Shown piece by piece: positions 1 to 9,099 of a stretch of 35,239 nucleotides of DNA. Below the pieces are notes generated by a model that made no database searches, was not told the DNA's origin, and saw only the letters and a program-made list of their open reading frames with translations. The stretch comes from Acidimicrobiia bacterium (GTDB lineage Bacteria > Acidobacteriota > Vicinamibacteria > Vicinamibacterales > CAVVIG01). The DNA lies in NCBI GenBank assembly GCA_016871175.1, contig VFZL01000041.1, positions 1-35,239 of the forward strand, in the 5' to 3' direction. Position 1 is the stretch's first letter, and each line of letters begins with the position of its first letter. The translations under genes and the position numbers were made by a program.

Positions 1-52
1 CGCTCCAGTGTGGGGTAGCGTCCGTAAGTCCTTGCCTTGATTGACTTTCTAT

Positions 53-139
53 TGGTGCGGAAGAGAGGACTCGAACCTCCACGGTATTGCTACCGCCAGC
101 CCCTCAAGCTGGTGCGTCTGCCAGTTCCGCCACTTCCGC
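53..139 (-). tRNA. tRNA-Leu (anticodon GAG)
   Basis: On the minus strand the acceptor arm GCGGAAG pairs with CTTCCGC, followed by discriminator A and an encoded CCA. The anticodon stem CCAGC/GCTGG encloses the loop TTGAGGG, so the anticodon is GAG and it reads CUC leucine codons. The 87-nt length and long variable arm fit a class II leucine tRNA. It lies just downstream of secG on the same strand. A TACAAT sequence (minus, 162-157) about 18 nt upstream could be its own -10 box. Confidence 0.97.
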
Positions 140-156
140 GTGGTGCGATGAGAGCC

Positions 157-162
157 ATTGTA
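157..162 (-). promoter_or_regulatory. candidate -10 box for tRNA-Leu
   Basis: Minus-strand TACAAT lies between the secG stop and the tRNA-Leu 5' end, predicting a start about 10 nt before the mature tRNA. No convincing -35 element is visible at 17-18 nt, so this is a weak call; co-transcription with secG is the alternative. Confidence 0.35.
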
Positions 163-173
163 TCCCCAGCGCG

Positions 174-677
174 TTAGCGCGCGGGTGGCGCGGCCGGTTG
201 GGGCGTCGCCGGCGTCGGTGCCGATGATCCCGACCCCTGTGCTGGCGACGAGGGAGTCGAAGCCGCCGGCGCGGACTCCGGGTTCGGCGTGGCCGTCACG
301 CCGGTGACTGGGCCCGGCGCGGCTGGTGCGGGGGGCGCCGTCTCCGACGTCGACGGGGTGCCCGTTGCAGGGGTCGTGGCGCCCGACGGCGCCGCTGGCT
401 TCGGTGCCGGAGGCGCGGGTGTGCCGCTCATCAACGATCCGCTGCTGCGCTGTCCCATGATCGCGAGCGCGATCGCGCCGATCATGAAGGCCACGGCGAA
501 TCCCGAGGTGATCTTCGCCAGCAGCGTGGCGCTGCCGCGCGCGCCAAACGCCGCCTGGCTATTGCCCCCGCCGAACGCCGCCGCCATATCGCCGCCCTTC
601 CCCTGCTGCAGCAGGATGACGGCCAGCAGGGCCAGGCAGACGAGCACATAGAGGGCGGTGATCAAGAAGTACAGCAT
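174..677 (-). CDS. secG: SecG, protein-export translocase subunit
   Basis: SecG is the small accessory subunit of the SecYEG inner-membrane channel. Residues 1-75 show the family layout: an N-terminal membrane helix, a cytoplasmic loop beginning LLQQGKGGDMAAAFGGG with the characteristic GGG and SQAAFGARGS segment, and a second helix around 52-74. After that the 167-aa protein carries a tail of roughly 85 residues made almost only of Pro, Ala, Ser, Thr and Gly. A typical SecG is about 75-110 aa, so the tail is an extension; its role is unknown. The ATG has AGGAA about 8 nt upstream. It follows tpiA by 64 nt on the same strand, a common gapA-pgk-tpiA-secG arrangement. Confidence 0.93.
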   Translation of the reverse strand: MLYFLITALYVLVCLALLAVILLQQGKGGDMAAAFGGGNSQAAFGARGSATLLAKITSGFAVAFMIGAIALAIMGQRSSGSLMSGTPAPPAPKPAAPSGATTPATGTPSTSETAPPAPAAPGPVTGVTATPNPESAPAASTPSSPAQGSGSSAPTPATPQPAAPPAR

Positions 678-703
678 GGGACCGTTCCTGACAAGAAATT
701 CGG

Positions 704-709
704 ATTATA
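704..709 (-). promoter_or_regulatory. candidate -10 box upstream of secG
   Basis: A perfect TATAAT lies on the minus strand in the tpiA-secG gap and would give a leader of about 20 nt before the secG ATG. No good -35 hexamer is seen 17-18 nt upstream, so secG may have an extra promoter inside the glycolytic operon, but this is tentative. Confidence 0.4.
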
Positions 710-741
710 GCCCATGATCTCGATTCATGGTCGCGCACCGG

Positions 742-1512
742 TCATGAACGTTTGCTGACCTGACTCCTGATCACGATGTCCGAGAAGCCCCGGACGTCGA
801 CGCTGGCGCCTCCAACGAGCGCGCCGTCGACGTCCGGCTCGCGCATCAGCTCGGCGATGTTATCGGGCTTCACGCTCCCGCCGTAGACGACGTGGCAGTG
901 GTCGGCGGCGTTGGCGCCAAACCACTGCCGTAGCCGACTGCGGATGTGCGCGTGCGCTTCTTCCGCCTGCACCGCAGTCGCCACCTTCCCAGTGCCGATC
1001 GCCCACACGGGCTCATAGGCAATGACGAGGTCTGCGATCTGTTCGGCCGTTAACCCGTCCAGCCCAACCTTCACCTGCCGGTCCAGCACATCGAGCGTTC
1101 GATTGGCTTCGCGCTCCTCCAGCGTCTCACCGACGCAGACGATGGGACCGAGATTCGCGGCGAGCGCGGCGAGCAGTCTTCGATTGACGGTCTGGTCCGT
1201 TTCGCCGAAGAGCCGCCGCCGCTCGGAGTGGCCAATGATGACCAGCTCCGCGCCAGCTTCCTTGATCATCGGTGCCGAGACCGCGCCCGTGAACGTCCCT
1301 TCCTTCTCCCAGTAGACGTCCTGCGCCGCCACGGCCACATTCGAGTTCCGCAGGGCGTCGGCGACCGCGTGCACGGCCAGGAAGGGCGGCGCGACGACGA
1401 TCTCGACACCCGTGATGTCTTTCACCACGGATCGGAACTCCTTGGCGAAGGCGACCGCCGCATGGACGGTCTTGTACATCTTCCAGTTCCCGGCAACGAA
1501 CGGAGTCCGCAT
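742..1512 (-). CDS. tpiA: Triosephosphate isomerase
   Basis: Cytoplasmic glycolytic enzyme interconverting dihydroxyacetone phosphate and glyceraldehyde 3-phosphate. All catalytic signatures are present in the 256-aa protein: NWKM with N9 and K11, the electrophilic His95 in GHSERR, the catalytic Glu167 in AYEPVWAIGTGK, and the phosphate-binding YGGSV and GGAS loops near the C-terminus. The length is normal for the family. Its ATG directly abuts the pgk stop codon (no intergenic base), so it is probably translated by coupling; an AGAAG purine stretch about 9 nt upstream, inside the end of pgk, can act as the ribosome binding site. Confidence 0.98.
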   Translation of the reverse strand: MRTPFVAGNWKMYKTVHAAVAFAKEFRSVVKDITGVEIVVAPPFLAVHAVADALRNSNVAVAAQDVYWEKEGTFTGAVSAPMIKEAGAELVIIGHSERRRLFGETDQTVNRRLLAALAANLGPIVCVGETLEEREANRTLDVLDRQVKVGLDGLTAEQIADLVIAYEPVWAIGTGKVATAVQAEEAHAHIRSRLRQWFGANAADHCHVVYGGSVKPDNIAELMREPDVDGALVGGASVDVRGFSDIVIRSQVSKRS

Positions 1513-2805
1513 CTATTGAGCTTCTCTGGTGTAAGTGATTGGGTTCACTATAGTTCCAGGGCTCCAGGGTTCCAGGGTTCGCGGGTCTTGCGCCCCCGCC
1601 GCACCCGATCCTCGGCCGGCTTCCGTCAGTGCAGCGACACCCGGCAACGTGCGACCGCCCAAGAACTCGAGCGAAGCGCCGCCGCCAGTCGAGATGTGCG
1701 TGATCCGATCCGCTACCGACGCCTTCTCCACCGCCGCGATCGAATCGCCGCCACCGATGATCGTCGTCCCGTTGACCGCGGCGACCGCCTGTGCCACGGC
1801 CCTGGTCCCGGCTGCGAACTGATCGATCTCGAACACGCCCAGCGGGCCATTCCACACGACCGTCCTGGCCGCCGCGATGGCAGCCGAGTAAGCCGTGAGC
1901 GTCTCGGGTCCGATGTCTACGCCCAACCGATCCCCGATCGCGGCGTCCCCGACGGCGAGCACGGCGCTGGGCGCACCCGCCTCGAGCTTGGTCGTCACGA
2001 CGTGGTCGACTGGCAGCAGCAGCGCCACACCACGCGCCGTCGCATCGGCCTCGATGCGGCGCGCCTCATCCAGTTTGTCGTCCTCGACGAGCGATTGGCC
2101 CACCGCCACGCCCCGCGACTTGAAGAACGTGTACGCCATGGCGCCGCCGATGATCAGGCGGTCCACCTTGCCAAGCAGATTCTGGATCACCTCGATCTTA
2201 TCGGACACCTTGGCGCCGCCGAGGATCGCCACAAACGGCCGCTCTGGCGCCTCGAGCGCCTGACCCAGATACTTGATCTCCTGCTCCATCAGCAGACCTG
2301 CGGCCGCGCGAGGCACATGATGCGTGATGCCCTCGACCGACGCATGTGCGCGGTGTGCCGCGCCAAACGCATCGTTCACGTACACGTCGGCCAGTGAGGC
2401 CAAGCTGCTCGCAAAGGCGGGGTCGTTCTTCTCCTCTTCCGAATGGAATCGCAGGTTCTCGAGCAGGACGAGGCGCGAGCCATCCGTCTGCGCGTTCGCC
2501 ACAGCTTTCGCGGCCACCGGGCCGATGCAGTCGGCCGCGAACACGACTGACCGTCCAAGCAACATCGACAACCGGTCCGCGACAGGTTTCAGCGTGAACT
2601 CCGGATTCGGTCTACCCTTGGGGCGACCGAGGTGGCTCGCGAGCACCACCGTCGCGCCCTGATTCAGCGCGTACTGGATCGTCGGCAGCGAGGCGCGGAT
2701 ACGGGTGTCGTCGCCCATGGCGCCGCCCTTGATTGGCACGTTGAAGTCGACACGCACGAAGACGCGCTTGCCCTTCAGATCCAGTTCACGAATCGACAGC
2801 TTCAT
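1513..2805 (-). CDS. pgk: Phosphoglycerate kinase with C-terminal extension
   Basis: Cytoplasmic enzyme transferring the acyl phosphate of 1,3-bisphosphoglycerate to ADP. Family motifs are clear: [11 protein letters not shown] near the N-terminus, ASHLGRPKG for substrate binding, LGGAKVSDK in the hinge region, and [11 protein letters not shown] / [11 protein letters not shown] near the C-terminus. The normal family end, LPGVAALTE, is followed here by about 34 extra residues that are not PGK-like. Part of that tail is the translation of a tandem CCCTGGAA repeat (plus strand 1554-1579). The gene lies 6 nt after gapA and runs straight into tpiA, so the tail also carries the tpiA translation signals. 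Confidence 0.97.
   Translation of the reverse strand: MKLSIRELDLKGKRVFVRVDFNVPIKGGAMGDDTRIRASLPTIQYALNQGATVVLASHLGRPKGRPNPEFTLKPVADRLSMLLGRSVVFAADCIGPVAAKAVANAQTDGSRLVLLENLRFHSEEEKNDPAFASSLASLADVYVNDAFGAAHRAHASVEGITHHVPRAAAGLLMEQEIKYLGQALEAPERPFVAILGGAKVSDKIEVIQNLLGKVDRLIIGGAMAYTFFKSRGVAVGQSLVEDDKLDEARRIEADATARGVALLLPVDHVVTTKLEAGAPSAVLAVGDAAIGDRLGVDIGPETLTAYSAAIAAARTVVWNGPLGVFEIDQFAAGTRAVAQAVAAVNGTTIIGGGDSIAAVEKASVADRITHISTGGGASLEFLGGRTLPGVAALTEAGRGSGAAGAQDPRTLEPWSPGTIVNPITYTREAQ
1554..1579. repeat. short tandem TCCAGGG repeat inside the pgk 3' end
   Basis: Three imperfect head-to-tail copies of an 8-9 bp unit (TTCCAGGGC, TCCAGGGT, TCCAGGGTT on the plus strand) lie inside the last part of the pgk reading frame. 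They are translated there as the LEPWSPG portion of the tail. Such units look like intergenic repeat material rather than ancestral coding sequence. Confidence 0.6.
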
Positions 2806-2811
2806 CGCCGA

Positions 2812-3834
<1,023 letters not shown>

Positions 3835-3941
3835 TCACGAACGGGGGCGCTGCCCGGATCGCCCGCCTCGCCCAGCCTCGACGAAGCACGCCGAAGGGAC
3901 GGACCCATGACAGCGGCGAGCCGGACCAGACAAAACGACTC

Positions 3942-3971
3942 ATTCTAGTGAAGCGGCTTGCGGATGGTCAA
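3942..3971 (-). promoter_or_regulatory. gapA operon promoter (sigma70-like)
   Basis: On the minus strand TTGACC (3971-3966) and TAGAAT (3947-3942) are separated by 18 nt, five of six matches to each consensus hexamer. Transcription would begin near 3935 and read gapA-pgk-tpiA. The site interleaves with the waaA promoter on the other strand. Confidence 0.65.
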
Positions 3972-3987
3972 ACTGCACGGCTATACT
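3958..3987 (+). promoter_or_regulatory. waaA operon promoter (sigma70-like)
   Basis: TTGCGG (3958-3963) and TATACT (3982-3987) are separated by 18 nt. The predicted start near 3994 leaves a leader of about 35 nt before the GTG at 4029. It lies back-to-back with the gapA promoter, with the two -35 boxes only 2 nt apart. Confidence 0.6.
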
Positions 3988-4028
3988 CATCTTTTCGTAA
4001 TCGATACCTCAATCAGGACTTACGCCCC

Positions 4029-5360
4029 GTGTACGTGGCCTACAGCCTGCTGATGTTCTGCGTCTTCGTCGTGGTGTCGCCGTACTTCGTGTATCAGGTG
4101 ATCCGCTACCAGAAGTACGTCGGGAGTCTTCGCCAACGTCTCGGGTACCTGCCTATCAGCTTCAACATCGATGGCGAGGAGTCGATTTGGATTCACGCGG
4201 TGTCGGTCGGCGAGGCCCTGACGGTCCGTGCGCTGGTGACCGACCTCCGCGCGAGCTATCCGCGCCTGCGGCTGTACCTCTCCACGACGACCATCGCCGG
4301 CCATCAGGTCGCCCGCAAAAGCGTGCCGCACGTGGACGGCGTCTTCTACTTTCCTTTCGACTGGACGTTCATCGTCAGACGGACGCTCGGCATTGTGAAG
4401 CCGCGCGTCTTCGTGATGATGGAAACGGAGATCTGGCCCAACCTCCTGCGCGAGTGCGCGGAACGCGGTGTGCAAACGGTGCTTGTGAACGGTCGGATTT
4501 CGGCACGGTCCTTTCCACGCTACAAGTGGGTGCGACCGTTCTTCAGGCGAGTCCTGCAGCACATCGATCGGTTCTGCATGCAGAGCGAGGAGTCGGCCCG
4601 CCGCATCATCGAGCTCGGCGCGGACGCCGGGCGCGTGACCGTCACCGGAAGCCTCAAGTTCGACTCGCTGCCCATGCCGACGATCGCGCACGGGAAGCCG
4701 CGCGAGCGCGTCCTCCGCTACTTCCCGATTGGGGCATCTCGACCCGTGGTGATCGCGGGGAGCACGGTCAAGGGCGAAGAACCGGCGATTCTCAGGGCGT
4801 TTGCGCGCGTGAAGCTCACGACGCCGCACGCGCTCCTGATCGTGGCGCCTCGGCAACCCAAGCGGTACTCGGACGTCGAACGGCTCTCGAAGGAGGCCGG
4901 GTTCACGACGGTCCGACGATCGAACCTGCCGATCGACGTCGAGCCCAAAGCAGACGTGGTCGTGCTCGATACGCTCGGGGAGCTGGCGCAGCTGTATCAG
5001 CTCGCCACGACTGTGTTCGTGGGTGGCAGCCTGGTGGACCACGGCGGGCACAACATCCTCGAGCCGGCGGTCTTCGGTAGACCGATACTCTTCGGTCCGT
5101 TCATGCACAACTTCACGGAGATTGCGGAGACCTTCCTCAGCAACGGTGCCGCGATGCAAGTGGCCTCGGACCGCGAGCTGGAGGAGGCGGTGCTGGCGCT
5201 TGTGACCGATCCGGTGCGTCGCGCCCGCTTGGGCGCGGCTGCCAAGGCGCTGGTCGAAGCCAATCGCGGCGCCAAGGACAAGACGCTCCGCGTGTTCGCC
5301 GATCTCTTGCCCTCCCGATCCATCGGCGGCGTGGTCCGCCCGTTTCGAGTGGTCCACTAG
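4029..5360 (+). CDS. waaA: 3-deoxy-D-manno-octulosonic acid transferase
   Basis: Inner-membrane-associated GT-B glycosyltransferase (GT30) that moves Kdo from CMP-Kdo onto lipid IVA. From the chosen GTG the 443-aa protein starts with a hydrophobic anchor (residues 5-22), then the family motif WIHAVSVGEA containing the catalytic base Glu62. METEIWPNLLRE follows, then TGSLKFD, and the CMP-Kdo-binding HGGHNILEPAVFGRP region near residue 340. An earlier in-frame GTG at 3948 would put coding sequence across the promoter and add 27 unlike-family residues, so I prefer 4029. An AGGA lies about 10 nt upstream. It is the first gene of waaA-lpxK-lpxL. Mono- or bifunctional transfer cannot be told from sequence. 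Confidence 0.93.
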   Translation: MYVAYSLLMFCVFVVVSPYFVYQVIRYQKYVGSLRQRLGYLPISFNIDGEESIWIHAVSVGEALTVRALVTDLRASYPRLRLYLSTTTIAGHQVARKSVPHVDGVFYFPFDWTFIVRRTLGIVKPRVFVMMETEIWPNLLRECAERGVQTVLVNGRISARSFPRYKWVRPFFRRVLQHIDRFCMQSEESARRIIELGADAGRVTVTGSLKFDSLPMPTIAHGKPRERVLRYFPIGASRPVVIAGSTVKGEEPAILRAFARVKLTTPHALLIVAPRQPKRYSDVERLSKEAGFTTVRRSNLPIDVEPKADVVVLDTLGELAQLYQLATTVFVGGSLVDHGGHNILEPAVFGRPILFGPFMHNFTEIAETFLSNGAAMQVASDRELEEAVLALVTDPVRRARLGAAAKALVEANRGAKDKTLRVFADLLPSRSIGGVVRPFRVVH

Positions 5361-5375
5361 GGCGGCGGCAGCCCG

Positions 5376-6470
5376 ATGGCACCGCTGCTCCTCTCGGTGG
5401 CCAGCTCCGTCTACGGTGCCGTCGCGCGCCAGCGACGTGCTTGGTACACCCGCGCGCCGGACCGACAGCGCCGGCTCCGCTGTCCGGTCATCAGCGTCGG
5501 CAACCTCTCGGTGGGCGGAAGCGGCAAGACGCCAGTGGTCGCGTACCTCGGGCGCCTGCTGCTCGCGGCAGGCGAACGACCGGCGATCCTCTCGCGCGGC
5601 TACGGTCGTCGCATCCGCGATGAGGGCGTGACGGTCGTCTCCGATGGCACTCGCGTCCTGACCGATGTCGGGCACGCCGGCGATGAACCGCTCATGCTGG
5701 CGCGCGATCTACCCGGCGTGGTCGTCGCGGTCGCGTCGGAGCGTTACCTGGCCGGTCGCCTCGCCGAGACCCGTCTCGGGGCCACGGTCCATCTCCTGGA
5801 CGATGGGTTTCAGCATGTGCGGTTGGGGCGGGACGTGAACCTGCTCGCGCTGCACGAGGCGGATCTGCGCGATCATGTCCTGCCGGCGGGTCGGCTCCGC
5901 GAGCCACTGTCCGCGGCGAGCGCAGCCGACGCCCTCCTCCTGTCGGCAGCCACTGGCGACGACGCGGCGGAGAGCGTGTCCGCGCTTCGCAGCCTGATGT
6001 CCCTTCAGCCGAAGCCGGTCTTCGCGGTACGGCGAGCGGTTGCGCCCGTGCGGCTGGTGGCGAGCGGGACGGTGATCACGCCGACGTCGGTCGGTCCCGT
6101 GTTCGCGGTGGCGGGCATGGCCCGGCCCGAACGCCTCTTCACGGACCTGTCGGCCGCCGGGTGGAAGGTTGCCGGGACCCTGACCTTCCCGGACCACCAT
6201 CGATATCGCCAGGCGGACGTCGCACGCATCGCCGCGGCCGCGCGCGACGCCCGGACGCACGTGGTCGTGACCACCACCAAGGACGTCGTGCGGCTCGAGC
6301 CGCTCGACTGCTCGTCGATGGCACTCGCGGTGGCGCCCCTGGAACTGGCGATCGAACCGGTCGACGCCGCGGTGGATCTTCGGAGCTGGATCCTCGAGCG
6401 GCTGGCGGCCACGCGTGATCGGCAGTCGGCCACCGACCGCTGTGCGCACGTGGAGACCGCGTCGCGGTGA
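5376..6470 (+). CDS. lpxK: Tetraacyldisaccharide 4'-kinase
   Basis: Inner-membrane enzyme that phosphorylates the 4' position of tetraacyldisaccharide 1-phosphate to make lipid IVA, the step before Kdo addition by WaaA. The Walker A motif SVGGSGKTP is at about residues 45-53. The family signature LLDDGFQH is near residue 142. HVVVTTTKDVVRL lies in the C-terminal domain. A hydrophobic N-terminus (APLLLSVASSVYG) fits membrane association. The 364-aa length is slightly above E. coli LpxK. The gene begins 15 nt after waaA and overlaps the next gene by GTGA, suggesting translational coupling within a lipid A operon. Confidence 0.95.
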   Translation: MAPLLLSVASSVYGAVARQRRAWYTRAPDRQRRLRCPVISVGNLSVGGSGKTPVVAYLGRLLLAAGERPAILSRGYGRRIRDEGVTVVSDGTRVLTDVGHAGDEPLMLARDLPGVVVAVASERYLAGRLAETRLGATVHLLDDGFQHVRLGRDVNLLALHEADLRDHVLPAGRLREPLSAASAADALLLSAATGDDAAESVSALRSLMSLQPKPVFAVRRAVAPVRLVASGTVITPTSVGPVFAVAGMARPERLFTDLSAAGWKVAGTLTFPDHHRYRQADVARIAAAARDARTHVVVTTTKDVVRLEPLDCSSMALAVAPLELAIEPVDAAVDLRSWILERLAATRDRQSATDRCAHVETASR

Positions 6471-7357
6471 CCGTTCGCCACGGTCTCGAGTACGCGGCCA
6501 TGCGTTCGGCGGCTGCGCTCGTGGGACGCCTGCCGGACCGTCTCTGCGACGCTTGTGGCACCGCGGTCGGTGCTGCCTTCTATACTGTCGACCGCCGCCA
6601 TCGGCGGATCGCCTTGGAGAACGTCGCGCAGGCGTTCCCCGGCCGCGGCGCTCGCGATTGCGAGACCATCGTGCGCGGCTCGTTCCGGCATTTCGGCCGG
6701 CTCCTCTTTGCGGTTCTCAAATTCAACACGCTCGCGCAGTCCGCCATGCTGGCTCGCGTCGAGTTCGAAGGCGAGGATCGTGTGCGGCTCGCCCACGCGC
6801 AGAACAAAGGCGTACTGTTCGTCACCGGGCACTTCGGATTCTGGGAGATCCAGGCGCTCGTCCACGCCCTACGATTTCCGCCGATGGCCGTGCTGGCACG
6901 TGCCCTCGACAACCCGGCGCTGCACGAGGCACTCGAGCAGATCCGCACGCGCACCGGGAACGCCGTGATCTACCGCCAAGGCACGATGCGCCGCGTCATG
7001 CGAACGTTGCACGCCAACCAGGGCGTTGGCGTGCTCATCGACCAGCACACGCTCAGCCGCGACGCGCTCTCCATCGAGTTCTTCGGACGCCCAGCGGCGA
7101 CGACGGCCATTGTCGCGGCGCTCGCCTATCGCACTGGCGCGCCCGTGGTGCCGCTGTTCGCCTTGCCGCTCGGACACGGGCGCTATCGGATGATCTACGA
7201 ACATCCGGTCGAGCCGCCAACGTCAGACGATCCCGAGGCCCTCCGGGCATTCACTCAACGCTGCACCGATGTGTTGGAGACCTACGTCCGCCGCCATCCC
7301 GAGTTGTGGTTGTGGATGCATCGGCGCTGGCGCACCCAGGCCGGGTCAGCCCGGTAA
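6467..7357 (+). CDS. Lysophospholipid acyltransferase-family lipid A acyltransferase (LpxL/HtrB-like)
   Basis: Member of the LpxL/LpxM acyltransferase family, which adds secondary acyl chains to Kdo2-lipid IVA at the inner membrane. The catalytic HX4E box is intact: His122 to Glu127 in TGHFGFWE. The downstream IDQHTLSRD and EFFGRPAAT segments match the family's substrate-binding blocks, and the C-terminal PELWLWMHRRW is diagnostic. At 296 aa it is normal length. It starts at GTG 6467 overlapping the lpxK stop (GTGA), so the lpxK product pathway and this acylation are co-expressed. Whether it is LpxL, LpxM or a related acyltransferase of other lipids cannot be settled. Confidence 0.9.
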   Translation: MTVRHGLEYAAMRSAAALVGRLPDRLCDACGTAVGAAFYTVDRRHRRIALENVAQAFPGRGARDCETIVRGSFRHFGRLLFAVLKFNTLAQSAMLARVEFEGEDRVRLAHAQNKGVLFVTGHFGFWEIQALVHALRFPPMAVLARALDNPALHEALEQIRTRTGNAVIYRQGTMRRVMRTLHANQGVGVLIDQHTLSRDALSIEFFGRPAATTAIVAALAYRTGAPVVPLFALPLGHGRYRMIYEHPVEPPTSDDPEALRAFTQRCTDVLETYVRRHPELWLWMHRRWRTQAGSAR

Positions 7358-7364
7358 GCCGGGC
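7349..7364. terminator. hairpin between convergent lpxL and nadE
   Basis: GCCCGG (7349-7354) and CCGGGC (7359-7364) form a 6-bp GC stem with a 4-nt loop spanning the lpxL stop codon. With only 24 bp between the convergent genes it could serve both, but there is no T-run, so an intrinsic terminator role is tentative. Confidence 0.4.
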
Positions 7365-7381
7365 CGCCGGCCGACCTGCCC

Positions 7382-9019
7382 CTATTTCGCGGCAATCGGC
7401 ATCCGCCATCCGGTGCCGAACGCGCGGTCGGTGACTTTCAGGCCGGGGGCGGCTTGCTTTCGCTTGAACTCCGCGGTTCGCACCAGCTTGATCACGCGCC
7501 GGACGGTTCCGGGCTCGAATCCAGCGGCGATGATGGCATCGACGGGCTCGTGCCGCTCGATGTAGCGTTGGAGGATTTCATCGAGCACGTCGTACGGTGG
7601 CAGCGAGTCTTGATCCGTCTGGTTGGGCCGGAGCTCGGCCGACGGTGCCTTGGTGAGAATGGGTTCGGGAATGACCGCCGAGCCGCGGGTGGCGTTCAAC
7701 CAGCGCGCCACGCGATACACCATGGTCTTGGGAACGTCGGCGATGACGCCGAGTCCGCCGGACATGTCGCCGTAGAGCGTGCAGTAGCCGACCGCCAGCT
7801 CCGACTTGTTGCCCGTCGTGAGCAGAAGCGCGTGGCGCTTGTTGGAAAGCGCCATCAGCAGATTGCCACGGATCCGCGCCTGAATATTCTCCTCGGCGAC
7901 GTCACGTGGCGCTCCGGCGAACGCTTCGCGCAGGGTCTCCTCCATCGCGGCCATCGCCGGCGCGATGGGCAGCGTCACGGTCTGGATCCCAAGATTCGCG
8001 GCGAGCTGCAGCGAGTCGTCTATGCTGCCTCGGCTCGAGAACGGGGAGGGCATCAGCACGCCGAGGACGCGTGCGGGTCCCACGGCCTCTGCCGCGAGAG
8101 CGGCCGTCAACGCCGAGTCGATCCCGCCGGACAGCCCGAGCAGACAGTGCGTGAATCCGCATTTTCGTGCGTAATCGCGGGTCCCCAAGACGAGCGCGCG
8201 CCAGATCTCGGATTCGGTGTCGAGATCGGCCGCGGGAGCGACAGGGGTCGCGTCCGACAGATCGCAGATGATGACGTCCGCGTCGAACGAGCGACCGCGC
8301 GCGATCACCGCACCTTGCGCGTCGAACACACAGCTTCGCCCATCGAACACAAGATCGTCGTTCCCCCCGAACTGATTGACGTACGCCACCGGCACGTGGT
8401 GACGCTGCGCCATACTGCCGAGCATCTGCTCTCGAAAGCGATGCTTGCCGGCCACGAAGGGCGACGCCGACATGTTCACGATTGCTCGCGCTCCCGCGGT
8501 GACGAGCTCTTCGATGGGATCGTGGTGATAGCGACGTCGCTTCCAGAAGTCTCGATCGTTCCAGACGTCCTCGCAGATGCTGACCCCAATTGGTGTATCG
8601 TTCAACCTGAACACCTGTGGACCGCGGAAGGGCTCGAAGTAGCGATCCTCGTCGAAGACGTCGTAGGTCGGGAGGAGCGACTTGCGAAACCGATGCTCCA
8701 CACGGCCGCCGCGCACCAGCGCCGCCGTATTGAAGAGTGGTCGACCCTGGTCCGCCTGGTTCGGTTCGGGCAGGCCGACGAGGGTCGGCGGCCCGTCGGC
8801 CACCGCATCGGCCAGCGCGGCCAGCTCGCCCCACGCCCGCCCGACGAACTCCTCACTGAGCAACAGGTCGCGGGGCAGATAGCCCACCAGCGCGAGCTCG
8901 GGGGTCACGGCGAGGTCGGCGCCGGCTGCCCGTGCGGTGTGGGCTGCGTCGGCGATGAGCCGGGCGTTGCCGGCGAAGTCACCGACCGTCGGATTGATCT
9001 GGAGCAGAGCAATGCGCAC
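7382..9019 (-). CDS. nadE: Glutamine-dependent NAD+ synthetase
   Basis: Two-domain cytoplasmic enzyme making NAD+ from nicotinate adenine dinucleotide, ATP and glutamine. The N-terminal nitrilase-type glutaminase domain has the full catalytic triad: Glu41 (TPELALVGYLPRDLL), Lys113 (FRKSLLPTYDVFDE) and Cys149 (GVSICEDVW). The C-terminal synthetase domain has the ATP pyrophosphatase P-loop SGGIDS at 297-302, then NLLMALSN and TTGNKSELAVGYCTLYGDM. At 545 aa it is the usual length for the bacterial short glutamine-dependent type. It is monocistronic and convergent with lpxL. A promoter-like pair, TCGACC (9065-9060) and TACAAC (9041-9036), is visible upstream. Confidence 0.97.
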   Translation of the reverse strand: MRIALLQINPTVGDFAGNARLIADAAHTARAAGADLAVTPELALVGYLPRDLLLSEEFVGRAWGELAALADAVADGPPTLVGLPEPNQADQGRPLFNTAALVRGGRVEHRFRKSLLPTYDVFDEDRYFEPFRGPQVFRLNDTPIGVSICEDVWNDRDFWKRRRYHHDPIEELVTAGARAIVNMSASPFVAGKHRFREQMLGSMAQRHHVPVAYVNQFGGNDDLVFDGRSCVFDAQGAVIARGRSFDADVIICDLSDATPVAPAADLDTESEIWRALVLGTRDYARKCGFTHCLLGLSGGIDSALTAALAAEAVGPARVLGVLMPSPFSSRGSIDDSLQLAANLGIQTVTLPIAPAMAAMEETLREAFAGAPRDVAEENIQARIRGNLLMALSNKRHALLLTTGNKSELAVGYCTLYGDMSGGLGVIADVPKTMVYRVARWLNATRGSAVIPEPILTKAPSAELRPNQTDQDSLPPYDVLDEILQRYIERHEPVDAIIAAGFEPGTVRRVIKLVRTAEFKRKQAAPGLKVTDRAFGTGWRMPIAAK

Positions 9020-9035
9020 GGGCTCGTAGGCTTCA

Positions 9036-9065
9036 GTTGTACATCACTGGAGCGGCCGCGGTCGA
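9036..9065 (-). promoter_or_regulatory. candidate nadE promoter
   Basis: On the minus strand TCGACC (9065-9060) and TACAAC (9041-9036) with 18-nt spacing resemble sigma70 -35 and -10 boxes and would start transcription about 11 nt upstream of the nadE ATG. It lies in the divergent nadE-waaF gap. Confidence 0.4.
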
Positions 9066-9099
9066 TGAGGCGGCGTGCTACCCTCAGACGTCAGGCACG

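Noticed and set aside
3948-4028. Upstream GTG start for waaA
   Set aside because: Would overlap the -35 and -10 boxes of the waaA promoter and the gapA promoter; added residues are not family-like.
4020-5675. 551-residue minus-strand open frame opposite waaA and lpxK
   Set aside because: GC-rich codon bias leaves the antisense frame open; its translation is His/Arg/Asp-rich with no family motif, while the plus strand encodes clear WaaA and LpxK.
9037-9099. Upstream TTG start for waaF
   Set aside because: Adds residues without family match and overlaps the likely nadE promoter; ATG 9100 fits better.
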